Below are positions 26,447 to 34,635 of a DNA stretch of 64,000 nucleotides, piece after piece. Location of the stretch: contig JAAAFW010000015.1 in NCBI GenBank assembly GCA_019352875.1, forward strand, positions 1-64,000. The letters are read 5' to 3'. This stretch comes from Pedobacter cryoconitis. GTDB lineage: Bacteria; Bacteroidota; Bacteroidia; Sphingobacteriales; Sphingobacteriaceae. Below the pieces are notes generated by a model. The model worked only from the letters and a program-made list of their open reading frames with translations, ran no database searches and was not told the DNA's origin. Each line of letters starts with the position of its first letter. The stretch's first letter is position 1. A program made the translations under genes and the position numbers.

Positions 26447-27781
26447 ATGAACAGAAAGAACTTTTTATCCTTATCTACCGGCATGGTGGGCGCTGGCCTG
26501 CTGGCTGGTGTACCAAAGCCGTTAATGGCCATGACAGATTTCACAGGCAGCAGTAATAAAAATAATGCGGGAAATATAACGCTTAAAAACGTTTTGCTGG
26601 AAACTGGATTTGAATCAGATGAGTTCGAAATAACTGCTACTAAAACTTCATTGTTCGTTGTAGAGATCCGGGACGGAAAAATCTTTAGCATACAGCCAAA
26701 TTCAAATTTAAAGGATGCAATAGATGCAAAGGGCTATCTCATGCTTCCTGCGATGAAAGATATGCATATCCATCTGGACAAAACTTTTTATGGCGGTCCC
26801 TGGAAAGCAAGATCTAAGAAACAGAAATCTGTTGTCGATATGATCAAACTGGAGGAGAAGATTATCCCTCAGTTATTACCTCATTCTACCGAAAGGGCAG
26901 AAAAGATAATCGAATTGCTACAGTCCCATGGTACAGACTTTGCACGCAGTCACTGCAATATCGAACCTACTTCAAAATTAGACTCCTTAAAGAATCTTCA
27001 ACAGGCTATTTTAAACAAGAAAAATTCATTCGGAGTGGAGATTGTTGCTTTTCCGCAGCACGGGTTGTTATATTCCAGATCTGAGGGCCTGATGAAAGAA
27101 GCAGCACAAATGGATATAGATTTCATAGGTGGTCTGGATCCGACAACTATTGATCAGAACATGACTAAATCTATGGATCTGACCATTCGTCTTGCCCTGG
27201 ATTATAAAAAGGGAATTGATATCCATCTGCATGAATCTGGTGAATCTGGTTTGAAAACTATCGAATACCTGACCGAACTTGTGATGGAAAATCCAACGCT
27301 GAAAGGAAAGACGTTTGTTAGCCACGCTTTCGCTTTGGGCAGGCTGGAACAACCTAAACTTGATCAGGTGTGTGCAAATCTTGCTGAAGCAGGTATTGGT
27401 ATTATATCTACAGTGCCGATAGGAAAATCCGTTATGCCGATACCAACTTTGTACAAACATAAGGTAAAGGTAATGACAGGTACAGATAGTGTAATTGATC
27501 ACTGGTCTACTTTTGGCTCAGGAAATATGCTGGGAAAAGCTAATTTGCTTGCACAACTTTATGGCTGGTCCGATGAATTGGCATTGTCCAGATGTTTGCG
27601 GATTGCAACTGATGATATTCTGCCGCTGGACGATAAAGGTGAACAATTATGGCCGAAAGCTGGTGATGCAGCCAATTTTAACCTATTTAAAGCAAGTTGT
27701 TCTGCTGAAGCAGTAGCACGTGTACCACAAGTACGTGCCAGATACTATAACGGGGTGGAACAGAAAATTTTGATCTCCTGA
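26447..27781 (+). CDS. Exported amidohydrolase, cytosine deaminase-like
   Basis: A 444-aa metal-dependent hydrolase of the amidohydrolase superfamily, closest in motifs to the CodA/AtzC group that deaminates or dealkylates N-heterocycles. Metal ligands are visible: H107 and H109 (MHIHLD), H259/H261 with E262 (IDIHLHESGE), H292 (VSHAF) and D346 (TGTDSVIDHWS). The N-terminus MNRKNFLSLSTGMVGAGLLAG looks like a Tat signal with RK in place of RR, so export in folded form is likely. It stands alone between terminators. Substrate is unknown. Confidence 0.85.
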   Translation: MNRKNFLSLSTGMVGAGLLAGVPKPLMAMTDFTGSSNKNNAGNITLKNVLLETGFESDEFEITATKTSLFVVEIRDGKIFSIQPNSNLKDAIDAKGYLMLPAMKDMHIHLDKTFYGGPWKARSKKQKSVVDMIKLEEKIIPQLLPHSTERAEKIIELLQSHGTDFARSHCNIEPTSKLDSLKNLQQAILNKKNSFGVEIVAFPQHGLLYSRSEGLMKEAAQMDIDFIGGLDPTTIDQNMTKSMDLTIRLALDYKKGIDIHLHESGESGLKTIEYLTELVMENPTLKGKTFVSHAFALGRLEQPKLDQVCANLAEAGIGIISTVPIGKSVMPIPTLYKHKVKVMTGTDSVIDHWSTFGSGNMLGKANLLAQLYGWSDELALSRCLRIATDDILPLDDKGEQLWPKAGDAANFNLFKASCSAEAVARVPQVRARYYNGVEQKILIS

Positions 27782-27834
27782 TTGATTTTTTTTGCAACTG
27801 CCTGCTGCAGATTTCCTTCTGCCCTGAATTTTGT

Positions 27835-27869
27835 AATCCTTGCCACTAATTCCAGTGGCAAGGATTTTT
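27835..27869. terminator. Bidirectional terminator
   Basis: AATCCTTGCCACT (27835-27847) pairs perfectly with AGTGGCAAGGATT (27854-27866) around a 6-nt loop, then T residues. It lies between the convergent amidohydrolase and DoxX-like genes. Confidence 0.9.
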
Positions 27870-27883
27870 GTTTAACCGACATG

Positions 27884-28252
27884 TCAAGGGTTGAGTTTGT
27901 GGTAAGAGGAATATGAGACTAACAGTATAATAAACACTACAATCGGACTGTACCACATGCCGCCAGCTCCGTCCACGGCCAGAATAGCAATAAAGGCGGA
28001 GATGAAATCTATACCAAAAGCTACATAAGTCCATTCCTTTAATCGTTTAGGGAAAAACGGCACGATAAGTATAATGCCCCCGATAAACTTCGCGATTCCT
28101 AATTCCCAGTGAAACCATAGCGGAAGACCAAGATGTGCTGTGCCATCAAGTGCCATTTTGCTGTTAAGGAAGAAGATGCCGGGGATAATAAATACGGCTA
28201 GTATACCCGTACTCACCCAATAAGTGATTTTGGTTTTTTTTAACTCGGTCAT
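27884..28252 (-). CDS. DoxX-like membrane protein
   Basis: A 122-aa protein with four hydrophobic segments (YWVSTGILAVFIIPGIFFL, WELGIAKFIGGIILIVPFF, VAFGIDFISAFIAILAV, IVVFIILLVSYSSY). HLGLPLWFHWELGIAKFIGG and FPKRLKEWTYVAFGID match the DoxX-like family common in Bacteroidota. Its role is not defined; relatives are linked to redox or thiol metabolism. It is monocistronic and divergent from the Fpg/Nei gene. Confidence 0.85.
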   Translation of the reverse strand: MTELKKTKITYWVSTGILAVFIIPGIFFLNSKMALDGTAHLGLPLWFHWELGIAKFIGGIILIVPFFPKRLKEWTYVAFGIDFISAFIAILAVDGAGGMWYSPIVVFIILLVSYSSYHKLNP

Positions 28253-28333
28253 AGGTTTTGATTTTTCTTAAATCTCTAGATTAATATACAAAATAATAAG
28301 GGGAGTATCAGCCAATTATAAGGGCTGTAAAGG

Positions 28334-28356
28334 ACATTTAATTTCAAACTAAATGT
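28334..28356. promoter_or_regulatory. 23-nt inverted repeat upstream of the DNA glycosylase gene
   Basis: ACATTTA (28334-28340) and TAAATGT (28350-28356) flank TTT-C-AAA with one mismatched pair, giving an almost perfect palindrome 33 nt before the ATG at 28390. The form is that of a dimeric repressor site. No regulator gene is adjacent, so function is speculative. Confidence 0.35.
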
Positions 28357-28389
28357 TGGTCCTAAACGTTTATAGAAAAAAGAGAAATT

Positions 28390-29175
28390 ATGCCAGAACT
28401 TCCGGATCTTGAGGTGTTTGCAGGGAATTTAAACCGTCGTTTTAAAGGGCAACGTGTGACAAAAGTATCAGTTAAATGGGCGAAGAAGCTGAATGTAAAA
28501 GTTGCGGAATTAGAAGAGGCTGTTACCGGCAAAAAAGTAACTGAAATTTGCAGATCCGGCAAAACTCTGGTTTGCGGTTTTGAAGGCGGCGTGTCGCTGG
28601 GGTTTCATTTGATGTTACATGGTGAAATCCATCTGGTTGCACCAGGTGATGAGGAACCCCGGTTTGAAATAATCGGATTGTATTTTGATAATGATACGAT
28701 ATTGGTAATCACTGATTTTCAAAAAGCAGCAGTCGTTACTTTAAATCCTGAAACCCCGGAAGTGCCGGATGCACTGGATTTGAAACCGGGTTATCTCCAT
28801 AAATTGCTTCAAGGAAAACGCACCCAGGTTAAACAAGTTTTACTGGATCAGAAATCAATCCGTGGAATTGGAAACGCATATGCCGACGAAATCCTTTGGA
28901 AAGCTGGTGTTTCTCCATTTTCTATCGCAAAAGCTTTACCTGATACCGCCGTCAAAAAACTCGGTAAAGCTATTAGTGATGTACTTAATCAGGCAGTAAA
29001 AAACATAAAAAAGGAAAATCCCGACCGCGTGAGCGGCGAATACAGGGAGTTTCTTAAAATCCATAATTCTAAATTGGAGAAAACGCCTGACGGCGAGGAG
29101 ATCAGGGTCGATAAAAAGGGAAGCCGTAAAACCTATTACACAGACAGTCAGATTAAATACATGCCTCAGGACTGA
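28390..29175 (+). CDS. Fpg/Nei family DNA glycosylase lacking the zinc finger
   Basis: A 261-aa base-excision repair glycosylase/AP lyase. The N-terminus is MPELPDLEV, with the nucleophilic Pro2 and the catalytic-type Glu3. K58 (SGKTLV) is the conserved beta-domain lysine. The helix-two-turn-helix is at about 150-185 (DQKSIRGIGNAYADEILWKAGVSPF). The C-terminal 43 residues (REFLKIHNS to MPQD) contain no cysteine where normal Fpg/Nei has a four-Cys zinc finger. The hairpin KGSRKTYYTDSQ is in the equivalent place and offers the arginine. This is the zincless-finger arrangement known from NEIL1 and plant Fpg. The lesion preference is unknown. Confidence 0.9.
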   Translation: MPELPDLEVFAGNLNRRFKGQRVTKVSVKWAKKLNVKVAELEEAVTGKKVTEICRSGKTLVCGFEGGVSLGFHLMLHGEIHLVAPGDEEPRFEIIGLYFDNDTILVITDFQKAAVVTLNPETPEVPDALDLKPGYLHKLLQGKRTQVKQVLLDQKSIRGIGNAYADEILWKAGVSPFSIAKALPDTAVKKLGKAISDVLNQAVKNIKKENPDRVSGEYREFLKIHNSKLEKTPDGEEIRVDKKGSRKTYYTDSQIKYMPQD

Positions 29176-29481
29176 AATCTGGCACGTTTTGATTACCTTT
29201 GCTTCGCTTTTGGTTCTTTATGCAGAATGCATAAAGATTAAAAGGGAATCCGGTGTAAATCCGGAACTGTCCCGCAGCTGTAAGCTCTTTATACCAAGTC
29301 CAATCTATTGTCACTGTTCCGTTCAAGGAGTGGGAAGGCGGGGCAAGGAGAGCAAGTCAGAATACCTGCCTCTAGCTTTATAATTCATAGCTTTCGTGGA
29401 ATGAAGCTGGAATGAAAATACTTATCGTGTTTTTTCATTTATAGTTTAAATCTGGTTTGCTGTGGCGTTACCGCACCACAC
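29176..29481 (+). promoter_or_regulatory. Cobalamin riboswitch leader
   Basis: This 306-nt gene-free leader holds a cobalamin (B12) riboswitch, aptamer at about 29211-29375. The core GGGAATCCGGTG at 29244-29255, continuing through GTCCCGCAGCTGTAAGC to 29285, is diagnostic. The B12 box AGTCAGAATACCTGCC is at 29355-29370. Downstream, AGCTT/AAGCT and AATGAAAA/TTTTCATT pairings occupy the leader. A small hairpin (TGTG and GCG arms, 29461-29480) sits directly before the ATG at 29482, so it could hide the start site. That would make the switch translational, but it is inference. Binding of adenosyl- or hydroxocobalamin would turn off the uptake genes. Confidence 0.93.
29194..29201 (+). promoter_or_regulatory. 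-7 promoter element of the cobalamin riboswitch operon
   Basis: TACCTTTG followed by C matches the Bacteroidota -7 consensus TAnnTTTG, 10 nt before the start of the riboswitch region. The -33 position holds only CTG, so that element is poor. Transcription would start near 29207. Confidence 0.5.
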
Positions 29482-31566
29482 ATGAAATTAAATGCGCTTT
29501 CTACGCTCTTACAGCGTAAACGCCTTTCTCGGATTCAGAATTTGTATTTCACTCTTTTAGTGTCAATGGCACTTTGCTGCCCATTTGCAGTATTTGCCCA
29601 GACCGATACAACCGTCCCACAATCCAAAGCTGATACGGCAAAAATTCTTCAGCTCAGACAGGTTAATATCGCAACAGTAAGAGCGGGGATACGGCATACT
29701 TCTGCAACCCCTGTACAGGTACTGAGAGGTGCAGAATTAACAAGATTGAATAGCTTCTCTGTTGCAGATGCCCTGCGTTTTTTTAGCGGCGTACAACTGA
29801 AAGATTATGGTGGCATCGGCGGCCTTAAAACCGTGAATGTGCGAAGCCTTGGTTCGATGCATACAGCTGTTTTTTATGATGGTGTACAATTAGGGAATGT
29901 GCAGAACGGACAGGTAGACCTCAGCAGATTCTCTTTGGATAATCTGGAGGAGATCGCATTATACAATGGTCAGCGGAGCCAAATTTATCAGCCTGCGAAA
30001 GCATTCAGTGCAGCAAGTTCCATTTATATCAGGTCTGCCCGGCCGGAATTTAAACCGGGTGAACAAAGGCATATCCGGGCCGGGCTGAAGACTGGCTCAT
30101 TTGGTCTGATCAACCCCTCTCTCCGCTGGCAGGAAAAAATAAGCGAGCATTTGTCGGCGACCTTAAGTTCGGAATGGCTCCATGCCGATGGAAGATATAA
30201 ATTCCGGTATACTAACGGGGTTTATGACACTACTGCACGCAGAAGTAATACAGATATTACTTCAATGCGGCTGGAAGCAGGACTGAATGGTTTAATGACA
30301 GACAGCAGCTCCTGGTTTGTTAAAGGATACCAGTATCATTCGCAGAGAGGATTGCCAGGGGCTGTTGTCGCCAATAAATTTGATTATACACAGCGGCAAT
30401 GGGACAGGAATACATTCGTTCAGGCCGGTTATCAGACTAATGATAAGGGACGTTATAGTTTAATGGTCAATGCAAAATATGCGCATGATTACCTTCGTTA
30501 TCTTGATCCGGAATATATTACTACTTCTGGATTTCTGGATAACCGTTTTAAACAGGATGAGCTTTATATTTCGGCGGCCGGCAGACTGCATTTGCTCCCA
30601 GTTTGGGACATTGCCCTCTCCACTGATTATCAGTTAAATAAACTTGATGCGAATCTTTATAGATTTCCATTTCCAACCCGCCATACCATCCTTACTGCGC
30701 TCGCCTCGGAGCTGAAACTTAAGCGTTTTAACCTGCAGGCTTCACTACTTGGAAGTTTTATCCGGGACGAAGTCCGAGAGTATACGAGTGCAGGCAACAA
30801 ACATGAGTTTACACCGGCAGTGCTGGCTTCATGGCAACCATTTGATACTGAAGACTTAAGGGTCAGAGCTTTTTATAAAAGCATTTTCAGGATGCCCACT
30901 TTTAATGATCTCTATTATACATTTATTGGAAATACATTATTAAGACCTGAATATACAACTCAGTATAACTTTGGACTAACCTATCATCATACATTTTTGC
31001 ACCAGTCCCTGGTTAGTCTGTCAGTTCAGACGGATGCCTATTATAATCGGGTTAAGGACAAAATTGTGGCGGTTCCCAGTCAGAATTTGTACCGGTGGAC
31101 CATGTATAACATTGGAGTAGTTGGTATTAAAGGTTTAGAAACTAATATCCAGACTGTCTGGAATGCCGGGAACGGAATTGGTATTCAGGCAGGTGTTAAT
31201 TATACCTATCAGCAAGCCCGGGATATAACCAGCATGGAACGTTATAAATACAATATACCTTATATACCCATGCATAGTGCTTCGTTGACCTTGGGTGCTG
31301 ATTATAAGCATTTTGAATTTAATTACAGTTATATATACACTGGTGAAAGATATAATCAGCTGAGTACAGATCAGAATCAGGTCTATAATTATATGCAGCC
31401 CTGGTATACCCATGATGTTTCCGCGGGATATAATTTCTTGCTAAATAAACAGCAGTTAAAATTTCAGCTGGAAATTAACAATCTGCTCAATCAGGACAGG
31501 GAAATTATTGCCAGTTTTCCAATGCCCCGCCGGTTTTATCGTTTAAAACTTCAATACACTATTTAA
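29482..31566 (+). CDS. btuB: BtuB-like TonB-dependent cobalamin receptor
   Basis: A 694-aa TonB-dependent outer-membrane receptor. It has a signal peptide to about residue 40 (CCPFAVFAQ), a TonB-box-like region (LQLRQVNIATVRAG), and a plug at about 70-185 (VADALRFFSGVQLKDYGGIGGLKTVNVRSLG). The barrel ends in RRFYRLKLQYTI with a terminal hydrophobic residue. It lacks the carboxypeptidase-like and STN domains of SusC. The cobalamin riboswitch ahead and two BtuG-like lipoproteins behind identify the substrate as a corrinoid. The intergenic distance to the next gene is 1 nt, so the three genes are one operon. Confidence 0.9.
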   Translation: MKLNALSTLLQRKRLSRIQNLYFTLLVSMALCCPFAVFAQTDTTVPQSKADTAKILQLRQVNIATVRAGIRHTSATPVQVLRGAELTRLNSFSVADALRFFSGVQLKDYGGIGGLKTVNVRSLGSMHTAVFYDGVQLGNVQNGQVDLSRFSLDNLEEIALYNGQRSQIYQPAKAFSAASSIYIRSARPEFKPGEQRHIRAGLKTGSFGLINPSLRWQEKISEHLSATLSSEWLHADGRYKFRYTNGVYDTTARRSNTDITSMRLEAGLNGLMTDSSSWFVKGYQYHSQRGLPGAVVANKFDYTQRQWDRNTFVQAGYQTNDKGRYSLMVNAKYAHDYLRYLDPEYITTSGFLDNRFKQDELYISAAGRLHLLPVWDIALSTDYQLNKLDANLYRFPFPTRHTILTALASELKLKRFNLQASLLGSFIRDEVREYTSAGNKHEFTPAVLASWQPFDTEDLRVRAFYKSIFRMPTFNDLYYTFIGNTLLRPEYTTQYNFGLTYHHTFLHQSLVSLSVQTDAYYNRVKDKIVAVPSQNLYRWTMYNIGVVGIKGLETNIQTVWNAGNGIGIQAGVNYTYQQARDITSMERYKYNIPYIPMHSASLTLGADYKHFEFNYSYIYTGERYNQLSTDQNQVYNYMQPWYTHDVSAGYNFLLNKQQLKFQLEINNLLNQDREIIASFPMPRRFYRLKLQYTI

Positions 31567-31567
31567 T

Positions 31568-32707
31568 ATGAAAAAGCACACTTCTCTTTTATTCTGCATA
31601 CTTATAGTTTTTTGTATCGTTGTTTCCTCCTGCCGGAAAGACCCTTCAGTGATACCTTCACAAGAAGAACTCGTATTTCCTCCAAATCCTTCAAGTACAC
31701 TGAAAGGAATGTACATTCTGAACGAAGGAAATATGAATATGAATAAAGCCTCATTGGATCTGATTGATTTCCGGACGGGAAAGTATCAGCGAAATATTTA
31801 CAACCAGGCAAATCCTGAAGTAACCAGGGGTCTGGGTGACGTGGGTAATGATATTCTGGTCTACGGTTCCAAGCTATATGTTATTGTGAATGTTTCAAAT
31901 AAACTGGAAGTTCTGGATGCTAAAACTGCAAAAAGAATTAAACAGATCGATATCGTCAACTGCAGATATATAACTTTCAGTGAAGGGAAAGTTTATGTGA
32001 GTGCATATTTAGGTAAGGTTGGCGATGCTTCTGCGCCGCAAGGAATTGTCGCACAAATTGATACAGCTAGTCTAACCATCGAGAAGAGAGTAGACGTAGG
32101 CCGCCAGCCCGAAGAGATGGCGATAGTGGGTCAGAAACTATATGTAGCTAACTCTGGTGGGTATAGTCCGCCGGATTATGAGCGCACGCTATCGGTGATC
32201 GATCTGCCTTCTTTCAAAGAGATCAAACGAATTGATGTAGCCATTAACCTGAATAGGGTAAAGGCAGATCGTTACGGTGATCTTTACGTAACATCGCGTG
32301 GTGATTATTATGATATTCCTTCCAGGCTATTTGTTATTGATACACAAAAAGATGCTGTTAAGAAGGTGTTCGATATTGCAGCAAGTAACCTTTGGATAGA
32401 TGATGATATTGCTTATTTGTATGCCACCTCCTGGAGTTATCCGCTACAAAAGAATACGATTTCATACACCATGATCAACGTGAAAGATGAAACTGTACTG
32501 GACCGAAAATTCATAACCGATGGAACGGAAAAAGAGATTGTTGTTCCATACGGAATTAAGGTGAATCCACATACCAAAGAAGTTTATGTGAGTGACGCCA
32601 GGGATTATGTTACTCCAGGTAAATTATACTGTTTTGACCCTGCAGGAAATAAAAAATGGTCTGTAACAACAGGGGATATTCCCGCACACTTTGCATTTAT
32701 AAATTAA
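31568..32707 (+). CDS. BtuG-like surface lipoprotein, first copy
   Basis: A 379-aa lipoprotein (lipobox VSSC, C22) with a YncE/DUF5074-type beta-propeller built of repeating blades (GSKLYVIVNVSNKLEVLD, GKVYVSAYLGKVG, GQKLYVANSGGYSPP, GDLYVTSRGDY). In Bacteroides, BtuG is such a surface propeller, binds B12 with very high affinity and feeds BtuB. The operon order here (riboswitch, receptor, propeller) matches that arrangement. Family assignment rests on repeats and context; I cannot measure identity to characterised BtuG. It starts 1 nt after btuB and is followed by a paralogue 10 nt later. Confidence 0.85.
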   Translation: MKKHTSLLFCILIVFCIVVSSCRKDPSVIPSQEELVFPPNPSSTLKGMYILNEGNMNMNKASLDLIDFRTGKYQRNIYNQANPEVTRGLGDVGNDILVYGSKLYVIVNVSNKLEVLDAKTAKRIKQIDIVNCRYITFSEGKVYVSAYLGKVGDASAPQGIVAQIDTASLTIEKRVDVGRQPEEMAIVGQKLYVANSGGYSPPDYERTLSVIDLPSFKEIKRIDVAINLNRVKADRYGDLYVTSRGDYYDIPSRLFVIDTQKDAVKKVFDIAASNLWIDDDIAYLYATSWSYPLQKNTISYTMINVKDETVLDRKFITDGTEKEIVVPYGIKVNPHTKEVYVSDARDYVTPGKLYCFDPAGNKKWSVTTGDIPAHFAFIN

Positions 32708-32717
32708 CCTAGATAAT

Positions 32718-33821
32718 ATGAAAACAAAATTACCTTTATTAAAGACGGCCTTATTTGGCTTGTCTGGCTGCCTGATTGGTTTGAGTTCCTGTAAAAAAGA
32801 TCATACTGAGATTGAAAAAGAAATATATACTGCCGGTGTGTATGTACTGAGCGAGGGAACTACGAATGGAAATAATAGTGCAATCTCATTTTATGATCCG
32901 CAGACTAAGGCAGTCATTATTGATTATTACAAGCAGGTAAATGGAGTTGGCCTGGGAGAAACTGCAAATGATCTTGAGCAATATGGCAGTAAAATGTACT
33001 GTGTGGTTTCTGGCGCGCAGGGCACAAAGCAGTCTTTTGTTGACGTAATGGAACTGTCAACTGGTAAATCAATCAAAAGAATTTCTTTCAATTCGGAGAC
33101 TGAAGGTGCGATACCGCGATTTATTGCTTTTTATAAAAACAAAGCTTATGTTTCCCGTTATGACGGAAAAGTTAGCCGTATCGATACGACTAGTCTGGCA
33201 ATTGACGGAGAAGTGGAATTAAGTGAAGGGCTGGAAGGTTTGGCAGTTGCAAATGGGAAATTATATGTAGCGAATTCTTCACACCGTTTCTACCAGGAAA
33301 AGGGAGCTAAAAATAAAGTTTCTGTGATCGACCTGATTAATTTTAGAAAGATCAAAGACATTGAGGTAAATAATAACCCGGTGAGAGTAGCAGCTGGAGA
33401 CAACGGACAGGTTTTTGTGGTTACTACGAACGATTATATTAAATTCAATGATCCTTCCCTTGACGTTATAAACAGTAGTACCGATACTAAGGTGAATTCA
33501 TTTCCTTATGATATCGGATCAATTGCGATACAGCAGAATATAGGTTATGTAACCACAGATCCATATTCGAACGCCGCTGTAAGACCACTTAATCTAAATA
33601 CAGGTGCATTAGGCAGTCCGCTGATTACTGACGGCACGGCAATTAAAACTTATTATGGTATAAGTATTAATCCGCTGAATAATGATGTTTTGGTGTTTGA
33701 TGCGAATGGCTACCAACCGGAAGGTTTTGTTTATGCTTTCGGAGCTGACGGAAAGAAAGAATACGAAACTAAAGTTGCTGGGTTGCCGCAACATGCTGTT
33801 TATCTGTATAAAACCAGGTAA
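32718..33821 (+). CDS. BtuG-like surface lipoprotein, second copy
   Basis: A 367-aa lipoprotein (lipobox LSSC, C25), paralogous to the preceding gene with the same blade pattern. Pieces include YTAGVYVLSEGTTNGNN, ANDLEQYGSKMYCVVSG, NKAYVSRYDGKVSRID, GKLYVANSSHRFYQE and GQVFVVTTNDYIKF. It is clearly diverged from copy one, so it may prefer other corrinoids or partner differently with BtuB. It is the last gene of the B12 operon, ending before a bidirectional terminator. Confidence 0.85.
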   Translation: MKTKLPLLKTALFGLSGCLIGLSSCKKDHTEIEKEIYTAGVYVLSEGTTNGNNSAISFYDPQTKAVIIDYYKQVNGVGLGETANDLEQYGSKMYCVVSGAQGTKQSFVDVMELSTGKSIKRISFNSETEGAIPRFIAFYKNKAYVSRYDGKVSRIDTTSLAIDGEVELSEGLEGLAVANGKLYVANSSHRFYQEKGAKNKVSVIDLINFRKIKDIEVNNNPVRVAAGDNGQVFVVTTNDYIKFNDPSLDVINSSTDTKVNSFPYDIGSIAIQQNIGYVTTDPYSNAAVRPLNLNTGALGSPLITDGTAIKTYYGISINPLNNDVLVFDANGYQPEGFVYAFGADGKKEYETKVAGLPQHAVYLYKTR

Positions 33822-33867
33822 TCTTATTCCTCAGTAACCTTCAGTTAAATGTTATGCTAATAAATAA

Positions 33868-33902
33868 CGCTGGCCTGTATTTATATTAAGTACAGGCCAG
33901 CG
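33868..33902. terminator. Bidirectional terminator after the B12 operon
   Basis: CGCTGGCCTGTA (33868-33879) pairs perfectly with TACAGGCCAGCG (33891-33902) around an 11-nt loop, with A/T-rich flanks (TATTTTATTC on the right). It lies between the convergent B12 operon and the peptidase E gene. Confidence 0.85.
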
Positions 33903-33907
33903 CTATT

Positions 33908-34615
33908 TTATTCTAAATGATCCATCGCCGAGCCTGGTTCCAGTTCTACTGGTTCCCGTCCCTGTAAAAATAGCCTGGTACTATGACTGCCTTCTGTAGT
34001 TACTTTGCCGTCTTTTACCCGGATCCAGCTTCCTTCTCTTAAACCCGCAACAGGGGTGGAGTTGAATACATGGAATTCTTTAATTCTGGTCTCCCGGGTT
34101 TCTCCGTTATGTTTCAGACCGCTGTCCGGATCCAGGTAATGTGCATTGATATTAAAACTGATTAGTCCCATAGTACTGAAATCAGATGGATAGACTATAG
34201 GCATGTCGTTGGTGTTCTGCATATTTACACCGCCTATATTACTGCCGGCGCTGGTTCCAAGATAAGGTTTGCCGGATTCCACCGCTTTTTTTAGTTCGGA
34301 CATTAATCCCAGTTGGTGTAGCTGCTTAACTAATAAAAATGTATTTCCACCACCTGTGAAGAATCCCTGTGCCTGCTGAATCGCCATTTTCTGATCGTTA
34401 AAAGTATGCAATCCTTTTACTTTGATGCCTATTGTTTCAAAGAATGACGCTGCTTTTGTCGTATACTCGTCATGCGTGATACCTCCCGGTCTGGCATAAG
34501 GGACAAAAATTATTTCGTCTGTCTGTTGAAATAATAATTCAACTTCAGTTTTGAGGTAGGAGAGGTATTCTTCTCCGAAAAGGGATGAGGTACTTGCCAG
34601 AATGATGTTTTTCAT
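33908..34615 (-). CDS. pepE: Peptidase E (S51 alpha-aspartyl dipeptidase)
   Basis: A 235-aa cytoplasmic serine dipeptidase that cleaves Asp-Xaa dipeptides. The nucleophile is S122 in GTSAGSNIGG, the substrate loop FFTGGGNTF is at 85-93, and the catalytic His is H159 in NINAHYLDPD. GLREGSWIRVKDGK completes the C-terminal part. Length matches E. coli PepE (229 aa). It lies 20 nt after the unknown kinase-like gene on the same strand, so the two are probably co-transcribed. Confidence 0.93.
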   Translation of the reverse strand: MKNIILASTSSLFGEEYLSYLKTEVELLFQQTDEIIFVPYARPGGITHDEYTTKAASFFETIGIKVKGLHTFNDQKMAIQQAQGFFTGGGNTFLLVKQLHQLGLMSELKKAVESGKPYLGTSAGSNIGGVNMQNTNDMPIVYPSDFSTMGLISFNINAHYLDPDSGLKHNGETRETRIKEFHVFNSTPVAGLREGSWIRVKDGKVTTEGSHSTRLFLQGREPVELEPGSAMDHLE

Positions 34616-34635
34616 CTGTATATATTGTGTTTTAA

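Noticed and set aside
26447..27781. Calling the amidohydrolase a specific cytosine deaminase (codA)
   Set aside because: Metal ligands fit the superfamily, but export and neighbours give no support for a pyrimidine substrate.
29189..29383. 64-codon frame after the glycosylase gene
   Set aside because: It coincides with the cobalamin riboswitch, which explains the conservation of this stretch.
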